From Microsaccharimonas sp964523145 (GTDB taxonomy: Bacteria > Patescibacteriota > Saccharimonadia > Saccharimonadales > Saccharimonadaceae), in NCBI GenBank assembly GCA_964523145.1, contig CAZFYB010000006.1, forward strand, positions 1 to 64,000: 64,000 bases of DNA. Direction: 5' to 3'. Positions 42,743 through 52,817 of this stretch are shown here, in pieces. The position numbers were made by a program, and so were the translations under genes. A model generated the notes under the pieces. It was not told where the DNA came from and did not search any database. It saw nothing but the letters and a program-made list of their open reading frames with translations. Position 1 is the first letter of the stretch; the number at the start of each line of letters is the position of its first letter.

Positions 42743-44527
42743 ATGCGCATTTCCGATACTATCCTGGAAACGTTGCTTGGGCGGGCAAAACTTGTAACTC
42801 CTGAGCAGTTATCTACCTTAAAAGAAGAGGCGGATCGTTCAAAGCGCCCTTTGCAAGAGGTCGTTTTAGATCAACATATCGCTGATGAAAAGACGATAGT
42901 CAAAGCTTTTTCTGAATACGCCGATGTGCCCTTTGTTGAAATCAACCCCCAGACTGTTCCAAGCGAAACATTAAAACTGATCCCTGAACGGGTTGCTCGC
43001 CAATACATGGCGGTTCTATTTAACGTTGATGGTGATGGTGTTCGCCACCTTGCTATGGAAGACCCTGACGATGTTCAGGCTATTAACTTTATTCAAAAAG
43101 AAATTGGTACAAACTCACGCATATATATTGCAACGAAAGACAATATTCTTGCGGTTCTAGACATGTACCGCGGCGATGTGAACAAAGAGCTTAATGAAGT
43201 TATTGAAGTTCAACGCGAAAACGAAGAAGCAACAACAAACGATTCCGGTGAACAGGATATTTCTGAAGATTCACCAATTGCCCAAACAGTAAACCTGCTT
43301 CTTGAATACGCCATTCGTTCTCACGCCAGCGATGTTCATATTGAGCCTCGTGAAGAGTACGTACAGGTGCGTTACCGAATCGATGGTGTCCTGAAAGAAG
43401 TGAACCGTTTGCCACGAAATGTATTGGGCGCCCTTATTAGCCGTATCAAGATTCTTGCAAACCTAAAAATTGACGAACGTCGTGTACCACAAGATGGTCG
43501 TTTCAAGATTACTGTCGGTGGGCGTCAGTATGCTCTTCGTGTCAGTTCATTGCCAATTGTCGATGGCGAGAAGGTCGTTATGCGTATTCTCGATGAATCC
43601 AACCAAGCAGTTTCACTTGAGCAATTAGGGTATTGGGGTAAAGCCATGGAAGACATCTTGCGCGAAATGAAACAACCCGATGGGATCGTCCTCGTTACCG
43701 GGCCTACCGGTAGTGGTAAGTCCACCAGTTTGTTTAGTATCTTAACCATGCTTAATAAACCAAATGTTAATATCTCTACTATCGAAGATCCGGTTGAGTA
43801 TAAGATTCTTGGCGTGAACCAGACCCAGACCAACATGAAAGCCGGCATGACCTTTGCTAACGGCCTTCGCGCCTTGCTCCGTCAAGACCCTAATATCATT
43901 ATGATTGGTGAGGTCCGTGACGGCGAAACCGCTAACCTGGCAATCCAGGCTGCACTTACCGGGCACATGGTGTTTAGTACGCTGCACACCAACAATGCGG
44001 CAACCACCCTTCCTCGTTTACTCGACATGGGCATCGAGCCATTCCTTATCGCCAGTACCGTCCGTGCCGTCATTGGGCAAAGGCTAGTACGACGACTCCA
44101 CCGTGAATCACGCCAGAACTATGTTCCAACCGAAGACGAAAAAGCATCACTCATTAAACTCTTTAACCTTCGCGAAGGTGAAGATTTCAAAATCATTCAT
44201 GAACTTGAAAAACAAGCGGCCGCTGCTGGCTTAGGTGGCGATACTCCGCTGAGTACTGACGAAAACGGCATTAAATCACTATGGCGCGCCAACCGTAACT
44301 TTAATGAAGATGACGTCCAAGAGGGATACAGGGGTCGAATTGGTGTCTACGAAGTGCTCGCCAACTCTGATACTGTACAAAAACTTATTATGGCCCATGC
44401 CACTAGTAGCCAGATTCAAGAACAAGCGATCAAAGAGGGCATGATAACCATGCAAATCGATGGTTTAATTAAGGCGCTGCGCGGCGAAACAACAATCGAA
44501 GAAGTCCTTCGTGTGAGTCGAGACTAA
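42743..44527 (+). CDS. pilB: Type IV pilus assembly ATPase PilB
   Basis: 594 residues: N-terminal MshEN/GspE-II domain (about 1-150), then the hexameric ATPase with Walker A GPTGSGKST (320-328), the Asp box around IEDPVEY, Walker B IIMIGEVRDGETA and the His box HMVFSTLHTN. It powers pilus extension. The tetracysteine zinc site common in PilB/GspE is absent (the region reads HRESRQNYVPTEDE). First gene of pilBCMNO. Confidence 0.96.
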   Translation: MRISDTILETLLGRAKLVTPEQLSTLKEEADRSKRPLQEVVLDQHIADEKTIVKAFSEYADVPFVEINPQTVPSETLKLIPERVARQYMAVLFNVDGDGVRHLAMEDPDDVQAINFIQKEIGTNSRIYIATKDNILAVLDMYRGDVNKELNEVIEVQRENEEATTNDSGEQDISEDSPIAQTVNLLLEYAIRSHASDVHIEPREEYVQVRYRIDGVLKEVNRLPRNVLGALISRIKILANLKIDERRVPQDGRFKITVGGRQYALRVSSLPIVDGEKVVMRILDESNQAVSLEQLGYWGKAMEDILREMKQPDGIVLVTGPTGSGKSTSLFSILTMLNKPNVNISTIEDPVEYKILGVNQTQTNMKAGMTFANGLRALLRQDPNIIMIGEVRDGETANLAIQAALTGHMVFSTLHTNNAATTLPRLLDMGIEPFLIASTVRAVIGQRLVRRLHRESRQNYVPTEDEKASLIKLFNLREGEDFKIIHELEKQAAAAGLGGDTPLSTDENGIKSLWRANRNFNEDDVQEGYRGRIGVYEVLANSDTVQKLIMAHATSSQIQEQAIKEGMITMQIDGLIKALRGETTIEEVLRVSRD

Positions 44528-44528
44528 T

Positions 44529-45755
44529 ATGACACGATTTTCTTATACTGCCTCTGATGATCAGCATAATGTCGTTAAAGGTCAAACCGAACTTCCCGAC
44601 CGTTCATCAGTTATTGCTGCACTTGCAAAACAGAACCTTCGCCCGATCAGCATTAAACAGCTAAAAGACAAAAAGGGCTCATTTGATTTCAACCACTTGT
44701 TCGAACCTTCTAAAGTAAAGCAAGACCACCTCGTAGCCTTTACGCGTCAGCTAAGTGCCATGGTGGGCGCTGGAGTACCACTATTAAGGTCGCTGAGCTC
44801 ACTCGAAAAGCACGCAGAGGACCAAGCCCTTAAAAAGATCCTGGGAACTGTCGTGAAAGATGTTGAAGGTGGTATGACGCTTGGTGATGCCCTCAATAAG
44901 CATCCTTCTACTTTTAATGATATTTATGTAAACATGGTGCGTGCCGGTGAAGCAGCCGGTATTCTTGACGACATTCTAAAACGCCTCGCAGCTCAACAGG
45001 AAAAAAGCTCAGCCATTCGCAAAAAAGTAAAAAGCGCTATGACCTACCCTATGGTACTAGTCATTATTACCGTTGGTGCTTTCTTTGGACTAATGATTTT
45101 CGTTATCCCGCAAATTGGTAAAATTCTTACCGACCTAGGTGGCCCTGATGCAGAACTCCCAGGCATCACCCTCTTCATGCTTGGCATCAGCCACATTATC
45201 ACCACCTATTGGTACATAGTATTCCCTATTATCGGCGGTACTGTTTTTGCCTTTATCCGCTATATTAAAACGCCACGAGGTAAACGACAATTCCACACCC
45301 TCATCCTTAAAGTGCCGGGTATTAGTACTATTGTTAAAAAGATTACTATTGCTCGATTTGCCCGTACCTTTTCGGCGCTTATGGGTGCCGGTGTTGCCGT
45401 ACTTGAGTCATTGAACGTATCCTCAAGAGCTGTGGGTAATGTTTTATATGAAGAAGCTATCAAAAACGCCGCTAAAGAAGTAAAGAATGGTAAATCACTC
45501 GCTGCAACCATTGATAATAATCCACTATTCCCTTCTATTGTTGCGCAGATGCTCGCGGTTGGTGAAGAAACAGGACAAACTGATACTGTATTAATTAAGG
45601 TTGCTGAATTTTACGAAGAAGAAGTCGACCTGGCGATTGAAGGTATTAGCTCTATTATCGAGCCAGCCATGATTGTGGTGATGGGTGGAATGGTAGGACT
45701 TATCGCCGCAAGTGTGATGCTCCCGATTTCACAATTGTCTTCAAATATCCAGTAA
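44529..45755 (+). CDS. pilC: Type IV pilus inner-membrane platform PilC
   Basis: 408 residues. Two GspF domains (FTRQLSAMVGAGVPLLRSL and IARFARTFSALMGAGVAVL) with three membrane helices. It is the platform turned by PilB. It starts 1 nt after the pilB stop. Confidence 0.96.
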   Translation: MTRFSYTASDDQHNVVKGQTELPDRSSVIAALAKQNLRPISIKQLKDKKGSFDFNHLFEPSKVKQDHLVAFTRQLSAMVGAGVPLLRSLSSLEKHAEDQALKKILGTVVKDVEGGMTLGDALNKHPSTFNDIYVNMVRAGEAAGILDDILKRLAAQQEKSSAIRKKVKSAMTYPMVLVIITVGAFFGLMIFVIPQIGKILTDLGGPDAELPGITLFMLGISHIITTYWYIVFPIIGGTVFAFIRYIKTPRGKRQFHTLILKVPGISTIVKKITIARFARTFSALMGAGVAVLESLNVSSRAVGNVLYEEAIKNAAKEVKNGKSLAATIDNNPLFPSIVAQMLAVGEETGQTDTVLIKVAEFYEEEVDLAIEGISSIIEPAMIVVMGGMVGLIAASVMLPISQLSSNIQ

Positions 45756-45813
45756 AGCTCCCGTTGTTATTGCGCTCATGCTATAATACGGAGGTAATTT
45801 CATTCGTGGGCAT

Positions 45814-46872
45814 ATGTCAAAATTCTTCTATAAAGATAAACCAATTATCGGTCTGGATGTCAGTAGTACTGGCATTAAACTCATGTCTGTCGATTCAAAA
45901 CGATGGCTTGTTAACGGATATGGTTCCCTCGATCTCGACCCACTTAAAGTAAAAGAAGCTCTTGAAAACGAAGAGTCAACCTATCTTACTGATAACATTA
46001 AGCTGTTAAAAGAAAAAAATATTATCGGCACCCTACCTAGTAACAGGGTAGCTATTGCTATTCCTACCGCTCGTAGTTACACCCGCACCTTTACTCTGCC
46101 TTCTTCGGCCGAAAAATCTCTCGATGAAGCGGTTATTCTTGAGGCAGAACAATATATTCCCATTCCCTCTTCAACACTGTATATCGATTACCAAATTGTT
46201 GAACGACAACGTAAAACAATCACCGTACTTATGAGTGCGGTTTCAAAAGTTATCGTTGATAATATTACCCGAAGCGCCGAAGCCGCTGGTTTACAGCCCG
46301 TTCTTATCGAACCAAGCATTACCTCAGTTGGTCGACTCCTTACAAACACCGAAGACGGCTCACTTCCTACAGCAGTCGTTGATATCGGCCCAGCAAGTAC
46401 CGACATCGCTATTCTTGATCGTGGAGCGATCCGCGTTACCGGCGGATTGGCCGTTGGTGGAAACACTTTCACTTTAGATATCGCTAAAAAGCTTAATGTT
46501 GCGCTTGAAAATGCCCATCAGTTAAAGGTTCTTAATGGGCTCAGCGCTGGACCACGCCAACAAAAACTTCGTGAAGCGTTAACACCAAGCCTTGAACGTA
46601 TATTGTCTGAAACGAAAAAAGTTATGCGTTATTACAACGAACGAATTAGCTCAGAACGAAAAATAGAGCAGCTATTAGTTGTAGGCGGTGGTAGTAATAT
46701 GCCTGGTATCGGCGAATTCTTTACCGATAGCCTGGTTATGCCCGCCCGTGTAGCAAGCCCATGGCAAAAACTTGATTTTGGTAAACTCCAAGAACCGCCA
46801 AAACAATTCCGCTCTCGTTACTTAACGGTCGCTGGTATTGCAAGCGTTCAACCGGGGAATATTTGGAAATGA
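45814..46872 (+). CDS. pilM: Type IV pilus actin-like protein PilM
   Basis: 352 residues. An FtsA-like fold: IGLDVSSTGIKLMSVD, DIGPASTDIAILDRG and LLVVGGGSNMPGIGEFF. It links PilN to the cytoplasmic motor. A TATAAT at 45782-45787 suggests an internal promoter with a short leader containing GGAGGT. The end overlaps pilN by 10 bp. Confidence 0.93.
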   Translation: MSKFFYKDKPIIGLDVSSTGIKLMSVDSKRWLVNGYGSLDLDPLKVKEALENEESTYLTDNIKLLKEKNIIGTLPSNRVAIAIPTARSYTRTFTLPSSAEKSLDEAVILEAEQYIPIPSSTLYIDYQIVERQRKTITVLMSAVSKVIVDNITRSAEAAGLQPVLIEPSITSVGRLLTNTEDGSLPTAVVDIGPASTDIAILDRGAIRVTGGLAVGGNTFTLDIAKKLNVALENAHQLKVLNGLSAGPRQQKLREALTPSLERILSETKKVMRYYNERISSERKIEQLLVVGGGSNMPGIGEFFTDSLVMPARVASPWQKLDFGKLQEPPKQFRSRYLTVAGIASVQPGNIWK

Positions 46873-47429
46873 TAAATTTACTCGCAACCAATAAAAAGAA
46901 TGAAATACGCGCAGCACGTAATAACGTATTACTTATGCGCTATATCTGGATGTTGATTTTGGCAATTGTATTTATACTAAGCGTGTTATATGTTTCTTAT
47001 AACGTCCTTGCGCAAACAAAAGCGAACAACGACATACTTATCGAATCAAATGATACCAAGGCTGGTGTATATAGCACCACCAAGGCTCAAGTTGACAGTT
47101 TAAGCTCTAGCCTTTCTGAGACAAAAACTATACTTGATCAAGAAATATTGTATTCTAAAGTACTCGTTAAACTTGGCCAACAAATGCCTCCGGGAACTAT
47201 TATCGATACACTTACATTAAACCAAGCTGCGTTTGCGGGCACCCCTGTCAGTGTCAAGGTATACGCAAAAACCTCAAATGATGTCGTGACGCTTCGCTCG
47301 CAATTCCAGTCTTCGCCCCTCTTTAGTTCTGTTAACTTCCAATCTGTTGTTGAAAACGGTGGCGGTATCGAAGGCTACCCTGTCAGCATCGATATGACAC
47401 TTACACTAAATAAGGCGGCGGCACGATAA
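46863..47429 (+). CDS. pilN: Type IV pilus alignment protein PilN
   Basis: 188 residues: the N-terminal motif INLLATNKK binds PilM in known systems, then a membrane helix (about 24-46), a coiled coil and a ferredoxin-like domain. It overlaps pilM by 10 bp, and its stop overlaps the pilO start by one base. Confidence 0.88.
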   Translation: MEMINLLATNKKNEIRAARNNVLLMRYIWMLILAIVFILSVLYVSYNVLAQTKANNDILIESNDTKAGVYSTTKAQVDSLSSSLSETKTILDQEILYSKVLVKLGQQMPPGTIIDTLTLNQAAFAGTPVSVKVYAKTSNDVVTLRSQFQSSPLFSSVNFQSVVENGGGIEGYPVSIDMTLTLNKAAAR

Positions 47430-47971
47430 TGGCTCAAAAATCATTTAAACCACAAAACCTAAAAGGTATCCTCGTATTTATTCTCATTCTCGTACTGGTT
47501 GGTGGTGGCGCACTATTTTACTTTGGCTTAAAAGAAGTGCGTACGTTCGCTATTGAAGTAAGCCACTCGAGCTCAGACGCCGAAGCGAGTGGTCAACAAA
47601 TCCAAGCATTACAAGCCCTCAAAGGTCAGCTTGCAGAAAGTGAAGCACTAGTTGCAAAGGCGAACATGCTTCTCGCTTCACCCGAGACGTATCAAACCCA
47701 AGCTCTCAGTGATGTACGTACGTATGCTGCGGCCAGTGGTATCACTATCGAAAAGATCGACTTTAGCGAAGTAACCCCTGGTGTTGATAGAGGTATGGTC
47801 GTAGCACTTGCCGAACCGGTATCGTATGCAAAATTAATTATTTTCCTTGATGCCATTGAAGGTAATATTCCAAAAATGCAGGTTACCAGCCTATCTCTTA
47901 GCCACCTATCGGGCGGAAGCGCCGATTCAGTTGAAGTAGGTGATATTAACATAACAATTGCGACAAGGTAG
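47429..47971 (+). CDS. pilO: Type IV pilus alignment protein PilO
   Basis: 180 residues: one membrane helix (about 10-32), a coiled coil and a C-terminal ferredoxin-like domain (VALAEPVSYAKLIIFLDAIE). It pairs with PilN across the membrane. The call rests on position and architecture. Confidence 0.85.
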   Translation: MAQKSFKPQNLKGILVFILILVLVGGGALFYFGLKEVRTFAIEVSHSSSDAEASGQQIQALQALKGQLAESEALVAKANMLLASPETYQTQALSDVRTYAAASGITIEKIDFSEVTPGVDRGMVVALAEPVSYAKLIIFLDAIEGNIPKMQVTSLSLSHLSGGSADSVEVGDINITIATR

Positions 47972-47975
47972 AACT

Positions 47976-48266
47976 ATGGAAAAGAAATCATCTATGAATA
48001 AACTTTCTAAACCTATCGGAGCACTGTTTCGCAGGTTTCACCTTACCCTTTTCTTCGTGCTTATCGTTGCCTGTCTTGCAAGCGCAGTACTGCTTATAAA
48101 CAATACACTCGATACAACTGCTGAAGAGCGTGGGTACGTTTCACCAATTAACGCGGGGACAATCGACCAAGCCACTCTTGAGCGTGTTCAGCAGCTTCAC
48201 ACGAGCGCTGATGATACTTCTTTTCCCGATATCCCTGAAGGTCGCACCAATCCCTTTGGTGAGTAA
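47976..48266 (+). CDS. Small membrane protein of the pilus operon
   Basis: 96 residues: a basic N-terminus, one membrane helix (about 24-45) and a 50-residue external tail ending PEGRTNPFGE. It stands where PilP would be but lacks a lipobox and PilP domain. The ATG at 47976 is used since an in-frame ATG at 47958 lies further inside pilO. Confidence 0.65.
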   Translation: MEKKSSMNKLSKPIGALFRRFHLTLFFVLIVACLASAVLLINNTLDTTAEERGYVSPINAGTIDQATLERVQQLHTSADDTSFPDIPEGRTNPFGE

Positions 48267-48296
48267 ACAGTAGTAGCGACAGTTCGCAAAAAAGCT

Positions 48297-48302
48297 TATA
48301 CT
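48297..48302 (+). promoter_or_regulatory. -10 box of the PRC-barrel gene
   Basis: TATACT, 9 nt before the ATG at 48312. Confidence 0.5.
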
Positions 48303-48311
48303 ATATACATA

Positions 48312-48887
48312 ATGCTCATCCTAGGAACACGATTAAGCAATACCCCTGTCATGAGCCTCCAAACTGGTGGGCGATTAGCCAGCACGCAAAAGCCAATTAT
48401 TGACCCGGGTACCTTAAAAATCATTGCTTATGAAGTTGAAGGGGCTTTACTGAGTGAACGCCCAGCACTTCTCCGTACTGCTGATATTCGCGAATTTGGT
48501 CGCATTGGCATGATTATTAATAGCAATGACGAAATTATAGGTTTACATGATGTTATTAAAATCGAAAAACTCTATGACCTTGGGTTCCCACTCATTGGTA
48601 TGACAGTTGTTGACGATCAAAAACACCGCCTCGGTAAAGTCGAGGATTATACCGTTGATACCAGTAGTTTTGTTATTCAACAGCTCACGGTAAAAAGAGG
48701 GTTCTTAAAAGGTTTAACGGATACCGGATTACTTATCAGCCGCACCCAAATTCTTGAAATTAATGATGATACTATCGTGGTGAAATCACCCACTAAAAAG
48801 AGTGCCGAGCCTATCATGCAGGCTACTCGAACTGAATTTGTGAATCCGTTTCGTTCCCCTCAACCACAGACAGAACAAAAATCTTAG
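48312..48887 (+). CDS. PRC-barrel domain protein
   Basis: 191 residues. Two PRC-barrel-like units: N-terminal (MSLQTGGRLASTQKPIIDP, LRTADIREFGRIGMII) and central (GMTVVDDQKHRLGKVEDYTV). PRC barrels bind RNA or protein partners in RimM and cell-division proteins. The role is unknown. It has its own promoter after the pilus operon and ends in a 4-bp overlap with recX. Confidence 0.75.
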   Translation: MLILGTRLSNTPVMSLQTGGRLASTQKPIIDPGTLKIIAYEVEGALLSERPALLRTADIREFGRIGMIINSNDEIIGLHDVIKIEKLYDLGFPLIGMTVVDDQKHRLGKVEDYTVDTSSFVIQQLTVKRGFLKGLTDTGLLISRTQILEINDDTIVVKSPTKKSAEPIMQATRTEFVNPFRSPQPQTEQKS

Positions 48888-49534
48888 GTATTTTGCTGTT
48901 CTTGATACAAAGCTATAGCTTCTTTAATATCGTCATAGTTGAAGCCTTGTCGTGCTAAATACGCGATAAGTTTTTGCTCATCAGGGTACCGACTCGCCTT
49001 TTTGGTAATAATTTTAATAATCTCCGAGTCATCAGTTCGCTCAGATTCTTGAATAAACCGTTCTACGATAGAATTTTCAACACCTTTAGCCCGAAGCTCA
49101 GCTTGTAATTTACGTTTACTGATACCTTTTCGCATTTGCCGGTTTTCAACCCAAAAACGCGTGAATTTTTCATCATCTACGTAACCTTTTTGAACGAGAC
49201 GCTCAAAAACCCTATCAGTAAGGGCCTTTGATGCACCTTTTCGGATTGTGCCCATTTTCGTAGGGACATCGCGAGTTTTACGATAGAGGTACTGCCCCAT
49301 TTCATGCAAACTACGAGGGCGCATAAGTGAATACTCAAGCGCCCTGGTGTAGAGCTTACCGAATTGGCTTTCTTCTTCGAGCTGAGTAAGTTCTTCTTCG
49401 GTATATTCGTTACCGGTTTTCACCCCTAGCTCTACAAGTTGCGTGATATCAAGTGAAAACCGATACTTTCCATCTACCGAAACGTTAACGCGATTTTTAT
49501 CGCGGGCTTGAACGGAGATGGAGGTAATTTTCAT
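48884..49534 (-). CDS. recX: RecA regulator RecX
   Basis: 216 residues. YTRALEYSLMRPRSLHEMGQ, LVQKGYVDDEKFTRFWVENR and RKLQAELRAKGVENSIVERF are the three-helix RecX repeats. It modulates RecA filaments and follows recA by 20 nt. Confidence 0.9.
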   Translation of the reverse strand: MKITSISVQARDKNRVNVSVDGKYRFSLDITQLVELGVKTGNEYTEEELTQLEEESQFGKLYTRALEYSLMRPRSLHEMGQYLYRKTRDVPTKMGTIRKGASKALTDRVFERLVQKGYVDDEKFTRFWVENRQMRKGISKRKLQAELRAKGVENSIVERFIQESERTDDSEIIKIITKKASRYPDEQKLIAYLARQGFNYDDIKEAIALYQEQQNT

Positions 49535-49554
49535 ACTTCAATGGAGCGCGTAAT

Positions 49555-50604
49555 TTACGCTGCTTCTTCGGCAACCTTCTTACGAACCTTAGCTTCGATC
49601 TCTTCAAGGACCTTAGGGTTGGCAGATAGGTAGGTTTTGCTTGCTTCACGACCTTGGCCAATTTTTGCATCAGCGTAGTCGAACCATGCGCCACTTTTGC
49701 CAACAATACCATGCTGTACAGCGAGGTCGAGTACATCACCGGTACGCGAGATACCCTCGTTATACATGATATCGAATTCAGCAACACGGAAAGGAGGAGC
49801 AATCTTGTTTTTCACAATCTTGACCTTGGTTCTGTTACCGATTATATCTTCGCCTGATTTAATTTGCCCGGTACGGCGGATATCCATACGTACAGACGCG
49901 TAAAACTTTAAGGCATTACCACCAGTAGTGGTTTCTGGGTTACCAAACATAACACCAATTTTCATACGGATCTGATTAATAAAGATAACAATAGTATTAC
50001 TTTTATTAATAATACCAGTTAATTTACGGAGTGCTTGGCTCATAAGGCGAGCTTGTAGACCCATGTGGCTATCACCCATTTCGCCGTCAATTTCAGCTTG
50101 TGGCACCAATGCCGCAACCGAGTCGATAACAACAAGGTCAACAGCGCTAGAGCGTACCAAAGTTTCAACAATCTCTAGGGCTTGTTCACCGTTATCTGGC
50201 TGTGCAACCAGGAGGTTATCGGTATCAACACCTAAGCGGCGTGCGTACGCAGGGTCAAGAGCATGCTCGGCATCAACGAAGGCTGCTGTGCCACCTTGTT
50301 TTTGAATTTCAGCAATCGCATGCAACGTTAGTGTTGTTTTACCTGATGATTCAGGACCATACACTTCAACAATGCGCCCTTTTGGATAACCACCACCAAG
50401 TGCAAGGTCGAGACCAAGTGTACCACTACTGATCAATTCAACATCAACAGTTTGCGTATCACCTAATCGGCGAATTGCACCATCGCCAAATTGTTTATTA
50501 ATTTGCTCTTGTGCTAGGCCTAATGCCTTTAATTTGCCTTCGTTAACTGGTGAACCTGTAGTTTTCGCACCAGCATCAGACTTGTCAGCTTTCTTGGTCG
50601 CCAT
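49555..50604 (-). CDS. recA: Recombinase RecA
   Basis: 349 residues. Walker A GPESSGKTTLTLHAI, LVVIDSVAALVP, and the DNA-binding loops with GVMFGNPETTTGGNALKFY. It catalyses strand exchange. Unlike most first genes here it has a leader (TATAAT at 50639-50634) and a GAGGG ribosome site. Confidence 0.98.
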   Translation of the reverse strand: MATKKADKSDAGAKTTGSPVNEGKLKALGLAQEQINKQFGDGAIRRLGDTQTVDVELISSGTLGLDLALGGGYPKGRIVEVYGPESSGKTTLTLHAIAEIQKQGGTAAFVDAEHALDPAYARRLGVDTDNLLVAQPDNGEQALEIVETLVRSSAVDLVVIDSVAALVPQAEIDGEMGDSHMGLQARLMSQALRKLTGIINKSNTIVIFINQIRMKIGVMFGNPETTTGGNALKFYASVRMDIRRTGQIKSGEDIIGNRTKVKIVKNKIAPPFRVAEFDIMYNEGISRTGDVLDLAVQHGIVGKSGAWFDYADAKIGQGREASKTYLSANPKVLEEIEAKVRKKVAEEAA

Positions 50605-50660
50605 ATATTTTCCCTCACTTAATCTATATATCTATTATACGCACGCGAATCTTAATTTGC

Positions 50661-50666
50661 TATAAT
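50661..50666 (+). promoter_or_regulatory. -10 box of the short pseudopilin gene
   Basis: TATAAT, 8 nt before the ATG at 50675; leaderless. Confidence 0.6.
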
Positions 50667-50674
50667 CTATAGAG

Positions 50675-51064
50675 ATGAAATACTCACGTGGATTTACCGT
50701 TATAGAACTGCTCATCGTTGTCGTCCTTATAGGAGCCGCCAGCGTACTGTTTTTTGTACAAAAAAATAATGTTGAAATTGCCGCACGCGACAACGAACGT
50801 AAAACAGCAATCAATGCTATGTACTACGGGTTAGAAGAGGTGTACTTTAAGGCGAATAACTATTACCCCCGTACACTGACCGCCGAAACCCTCCCCTCTG
50901 TTGACCCAGAATTATTCAACGACCCAAGTGGAGTAGCGATTGGTGAACGCGATAGTAACTATACCTACGAAGCTACTAACTGCGAAGCTGACGCCTGCCA
51001 AAGCTATACCTTACGCACAACTCTTGAGAACGAAGACGATTTTATCAAAAAGAATCGCGACTAG
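50675..51064 (+). CDS. Type IV pseudopilin
   Basis: 129 residues. SRGFTVIELLIVVVLIG is a short prepilin leader, a Gly/Phe cleavage site, Glu at +5 and the hydrophobic stalk. The head has two Cys (NCEADAC) that may form a disulfide. It is outside the pil operon but has the same processing signals. It ends in a 4-bp overlap with the convergent gene. Confidence 0.88.
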   Translation: MKYSRGFTVIELLIVVVLIGAASVLFFVQKNNVEIAARDNERKTAINAMYYGLEEVYFKANNYYPRTLTAETLPSVDPELFNDPSGVAIGERDSNYTYEATNCEADACQSYTLRTTLENEDDFIKKNRD

Positions 51065-51780
51065 TCTTCGCCGACCGGTCGGCCATTCTTAAATGCCTCA
51101 ACAGCATTGTTAAGTTCTGAAATATGTTCCTTAGGGCTCGCTACATACGTAAAACGATAGGTAGTTTCATCACCCTCGGTGCTGAGGCGTATATCACCGT
51201 AATTAAAAATATGCTGAAGTATACCATGTTGCGTATAACTGGCATCTTCAATATTCGTTAGGCTGACCGTTTGCTCTAAGCGCGAGAATAGGCTGTACTG
51301 TATTTCCTGGATCACACTCTCATTCGTAAGGAAAAACTTATTATTAACATACACATAATAGGCAACGAACATTCCCAAAGCGACAATAGCACTGAATAAT
51401 AGTAACGGACCGGCCATAACAGCTGGGTCAGCTACCACGCCCGAAAGTGCAAACATTACCGCAAATTCTGAATAGTTGATAAGTAACGCAAGTGCAAGTG
51501 CGATTAAAATCGAACCTATACCTAACGGTATCACCAATCCAATTGGGTGCCGGCGAACCGCGCTAATAATATACTCACCATCACTTAAATTAAGCATCGG
51601 ATACGCCTTCTTAGACTGCTCGTGGCGCTCTTTAGCTGCTGGCGTAACAATAGGCTTCTCTGGGCTTACTGCGCGCGATACATGCACTACAGGTGGTTTT
51701 ACGGGCTCAGACTTGGGTGGATGTGCATACAGGGGTCGCCCTTCAGCATCATAGGCAACAGGTTGTGGGTCATTATTCAT
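51061..51780 (-). CDS. Membrane protein with bacterial PH domain
   Basis: 239 residues. A proline-rich cytoplasmic N-terminus (DAEGRPLYAHPPKSEP) is followed by two membrane helices (about 95-115 and 125-150) and a PH-like domain (NESVIQEIQYSLFSRLEQTV, IEDASYTQHGILQHIFNYGD), typical of YdbT/DUF304-type proteins. The ATG at 51780 is set by TATACT (51792-51787) 6 nt upstream; a longer ORF would run into ruvB. Confidence 0.8.
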   Translation of the reverse strand: MNNDPQPVAYDAEGRPLYAHPPKSEPVKPPVVHVSRAVSPEKPIVTPAAKERHEQSKKAYPMLNLSDGEYIISAVRRHPIGLVIPLGIGSILIALALALLINYSEFAVMFALSGVVADPAVMAGPLLLFSAIVALGMFVAYYVYVNNKFFLTNESVIQEIQYSLFSRLEQTVSLTNIEDASYTQHGILQHIFNYGDIRLSTEGDETTYRFTYVASPKEHISELNNAVEAFKNGRPVGED

Positions 51781-51796
51781 TAGTACAGTATAGCAA

Positions 51797-52816
51797 TTAT
51801 TCTGCTGGTTCGCTTGGTGTTTTACCGAGGTGTGTATAGGCGCGAATGGTGGCTTTTCGCCCCCTTGGGGTACGTTCGAGTAATCCGATTTGTAACAAAT
51901 ACGGCTCGTAAAAATCTTCAATGGTACTTGCTTCATCACCAGTTAAGGCAGCCAGCGTATTAAGCCCTACCGGGTTTACCCCATACATATCAATCATTCG
52001 ATGAAGAAGGTTTCTGTCGCCCGCGTCTAACCCAAGTTCATCCACTTCTAAAAGCATTAAAGCCTTGGTTGCAATCACGGTGTCAATAATTCCGTCACCA
52101 TTTACATCAGCGTAATCACGAACTCGTTTTAATAAACGATTAGCGATACGAGGCGTTAAACGAGCGCGGGTTGATAACATATCGGCCGCGTCCTCATTAA
52201 TAGTAGTACCTAGAATTGTTGAGGCTCGCTTAATAATGCTACCAATCTCATCGGGTGCATAGAATTCAAGCCGGTAGATATGGCCAAAGCGGTCGCGGAG
52301 TGGGGCGGCCAAGGCACCTGTACGTGTAGTCGCGCCAATAATCGTAAACTTCGGCAAATCCAGCCGAACGCTACGAGCAGCTGGCCCTTTACCAATCATA
52401 ATATCAAGTTTGTAATCTTCCATAGCCGCATATAGCACCTCTTCAACCGTGCGACTCAAGCGATGGATCTCGTCAATAAATAAAATGTCACCATCTTGTA
52501 GGCTGGTCAGAATACTTGCTAAATCACCGGCTCGTTCGATAGCCGGACCAGCAGTCACCCGAATACTCGCGTTCATTTCATTCGCAATCACGGTTGCCAT
52601 AGTCGTCTTACCTAACCCGGGAGGCCCGTACAACAAAATGTGATCAAGCGGCTCGCTCCGCTTTTGTGCGGCATCAATAGCAAGCTTTAAATTAGTCTTT
52701 AAACGTTCTTGGCCTACGTATTCCTCAAACGAACGGGGACGAAGAGTAATCTCAATGATTTGTTCATCATTATCTTCATCGTGGTTACTCGTATCAACAA
52801 TGCGTTCAATCGCCAT
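51797..52816 (-). CDS. ruvB: Holliday junction helicase motor RuvB
   Basis: 339 residues. LRPRSFEEYVGQERLK, Walker A LLYGPPGLGKTTMA, LFIDEIHRLS, GATTRTGALAAPLRDRFG and the winged-helix tail are canonical. Two nt after ruvA. Confidence 0.98.
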   Translation of the reverse strand: MAIERIVDTSNHDEDNDEQIIEITLRPRSFEEYVGQERLKTNLKLAIDAAQKRSEPLDHILLYGPPGLGKTTMATVIANEMNASIRVTAGPAIERAGDLASILTSLQDGDILFIDEIHRLSRTVEEVLYAAMEDYKLDIMIGKGPAARSVRLDLPKFTIIGATTRTGALAAPLRDRFGHIYRLEFYAPDEIGSIIKRASTILGTTINEDAADMLSTRARLTPRIANRLLKRVRDYADVNGDGIIDTVIATKALMLLEVDELGLDAGDRNLLHRMIDMYGVNPVGLNTLAALTGDEASTIEDFYEPYLLQIGLLERTPRGRKATIRAYTHLGKTPSEPAE

Positions 52817-52817
52817 A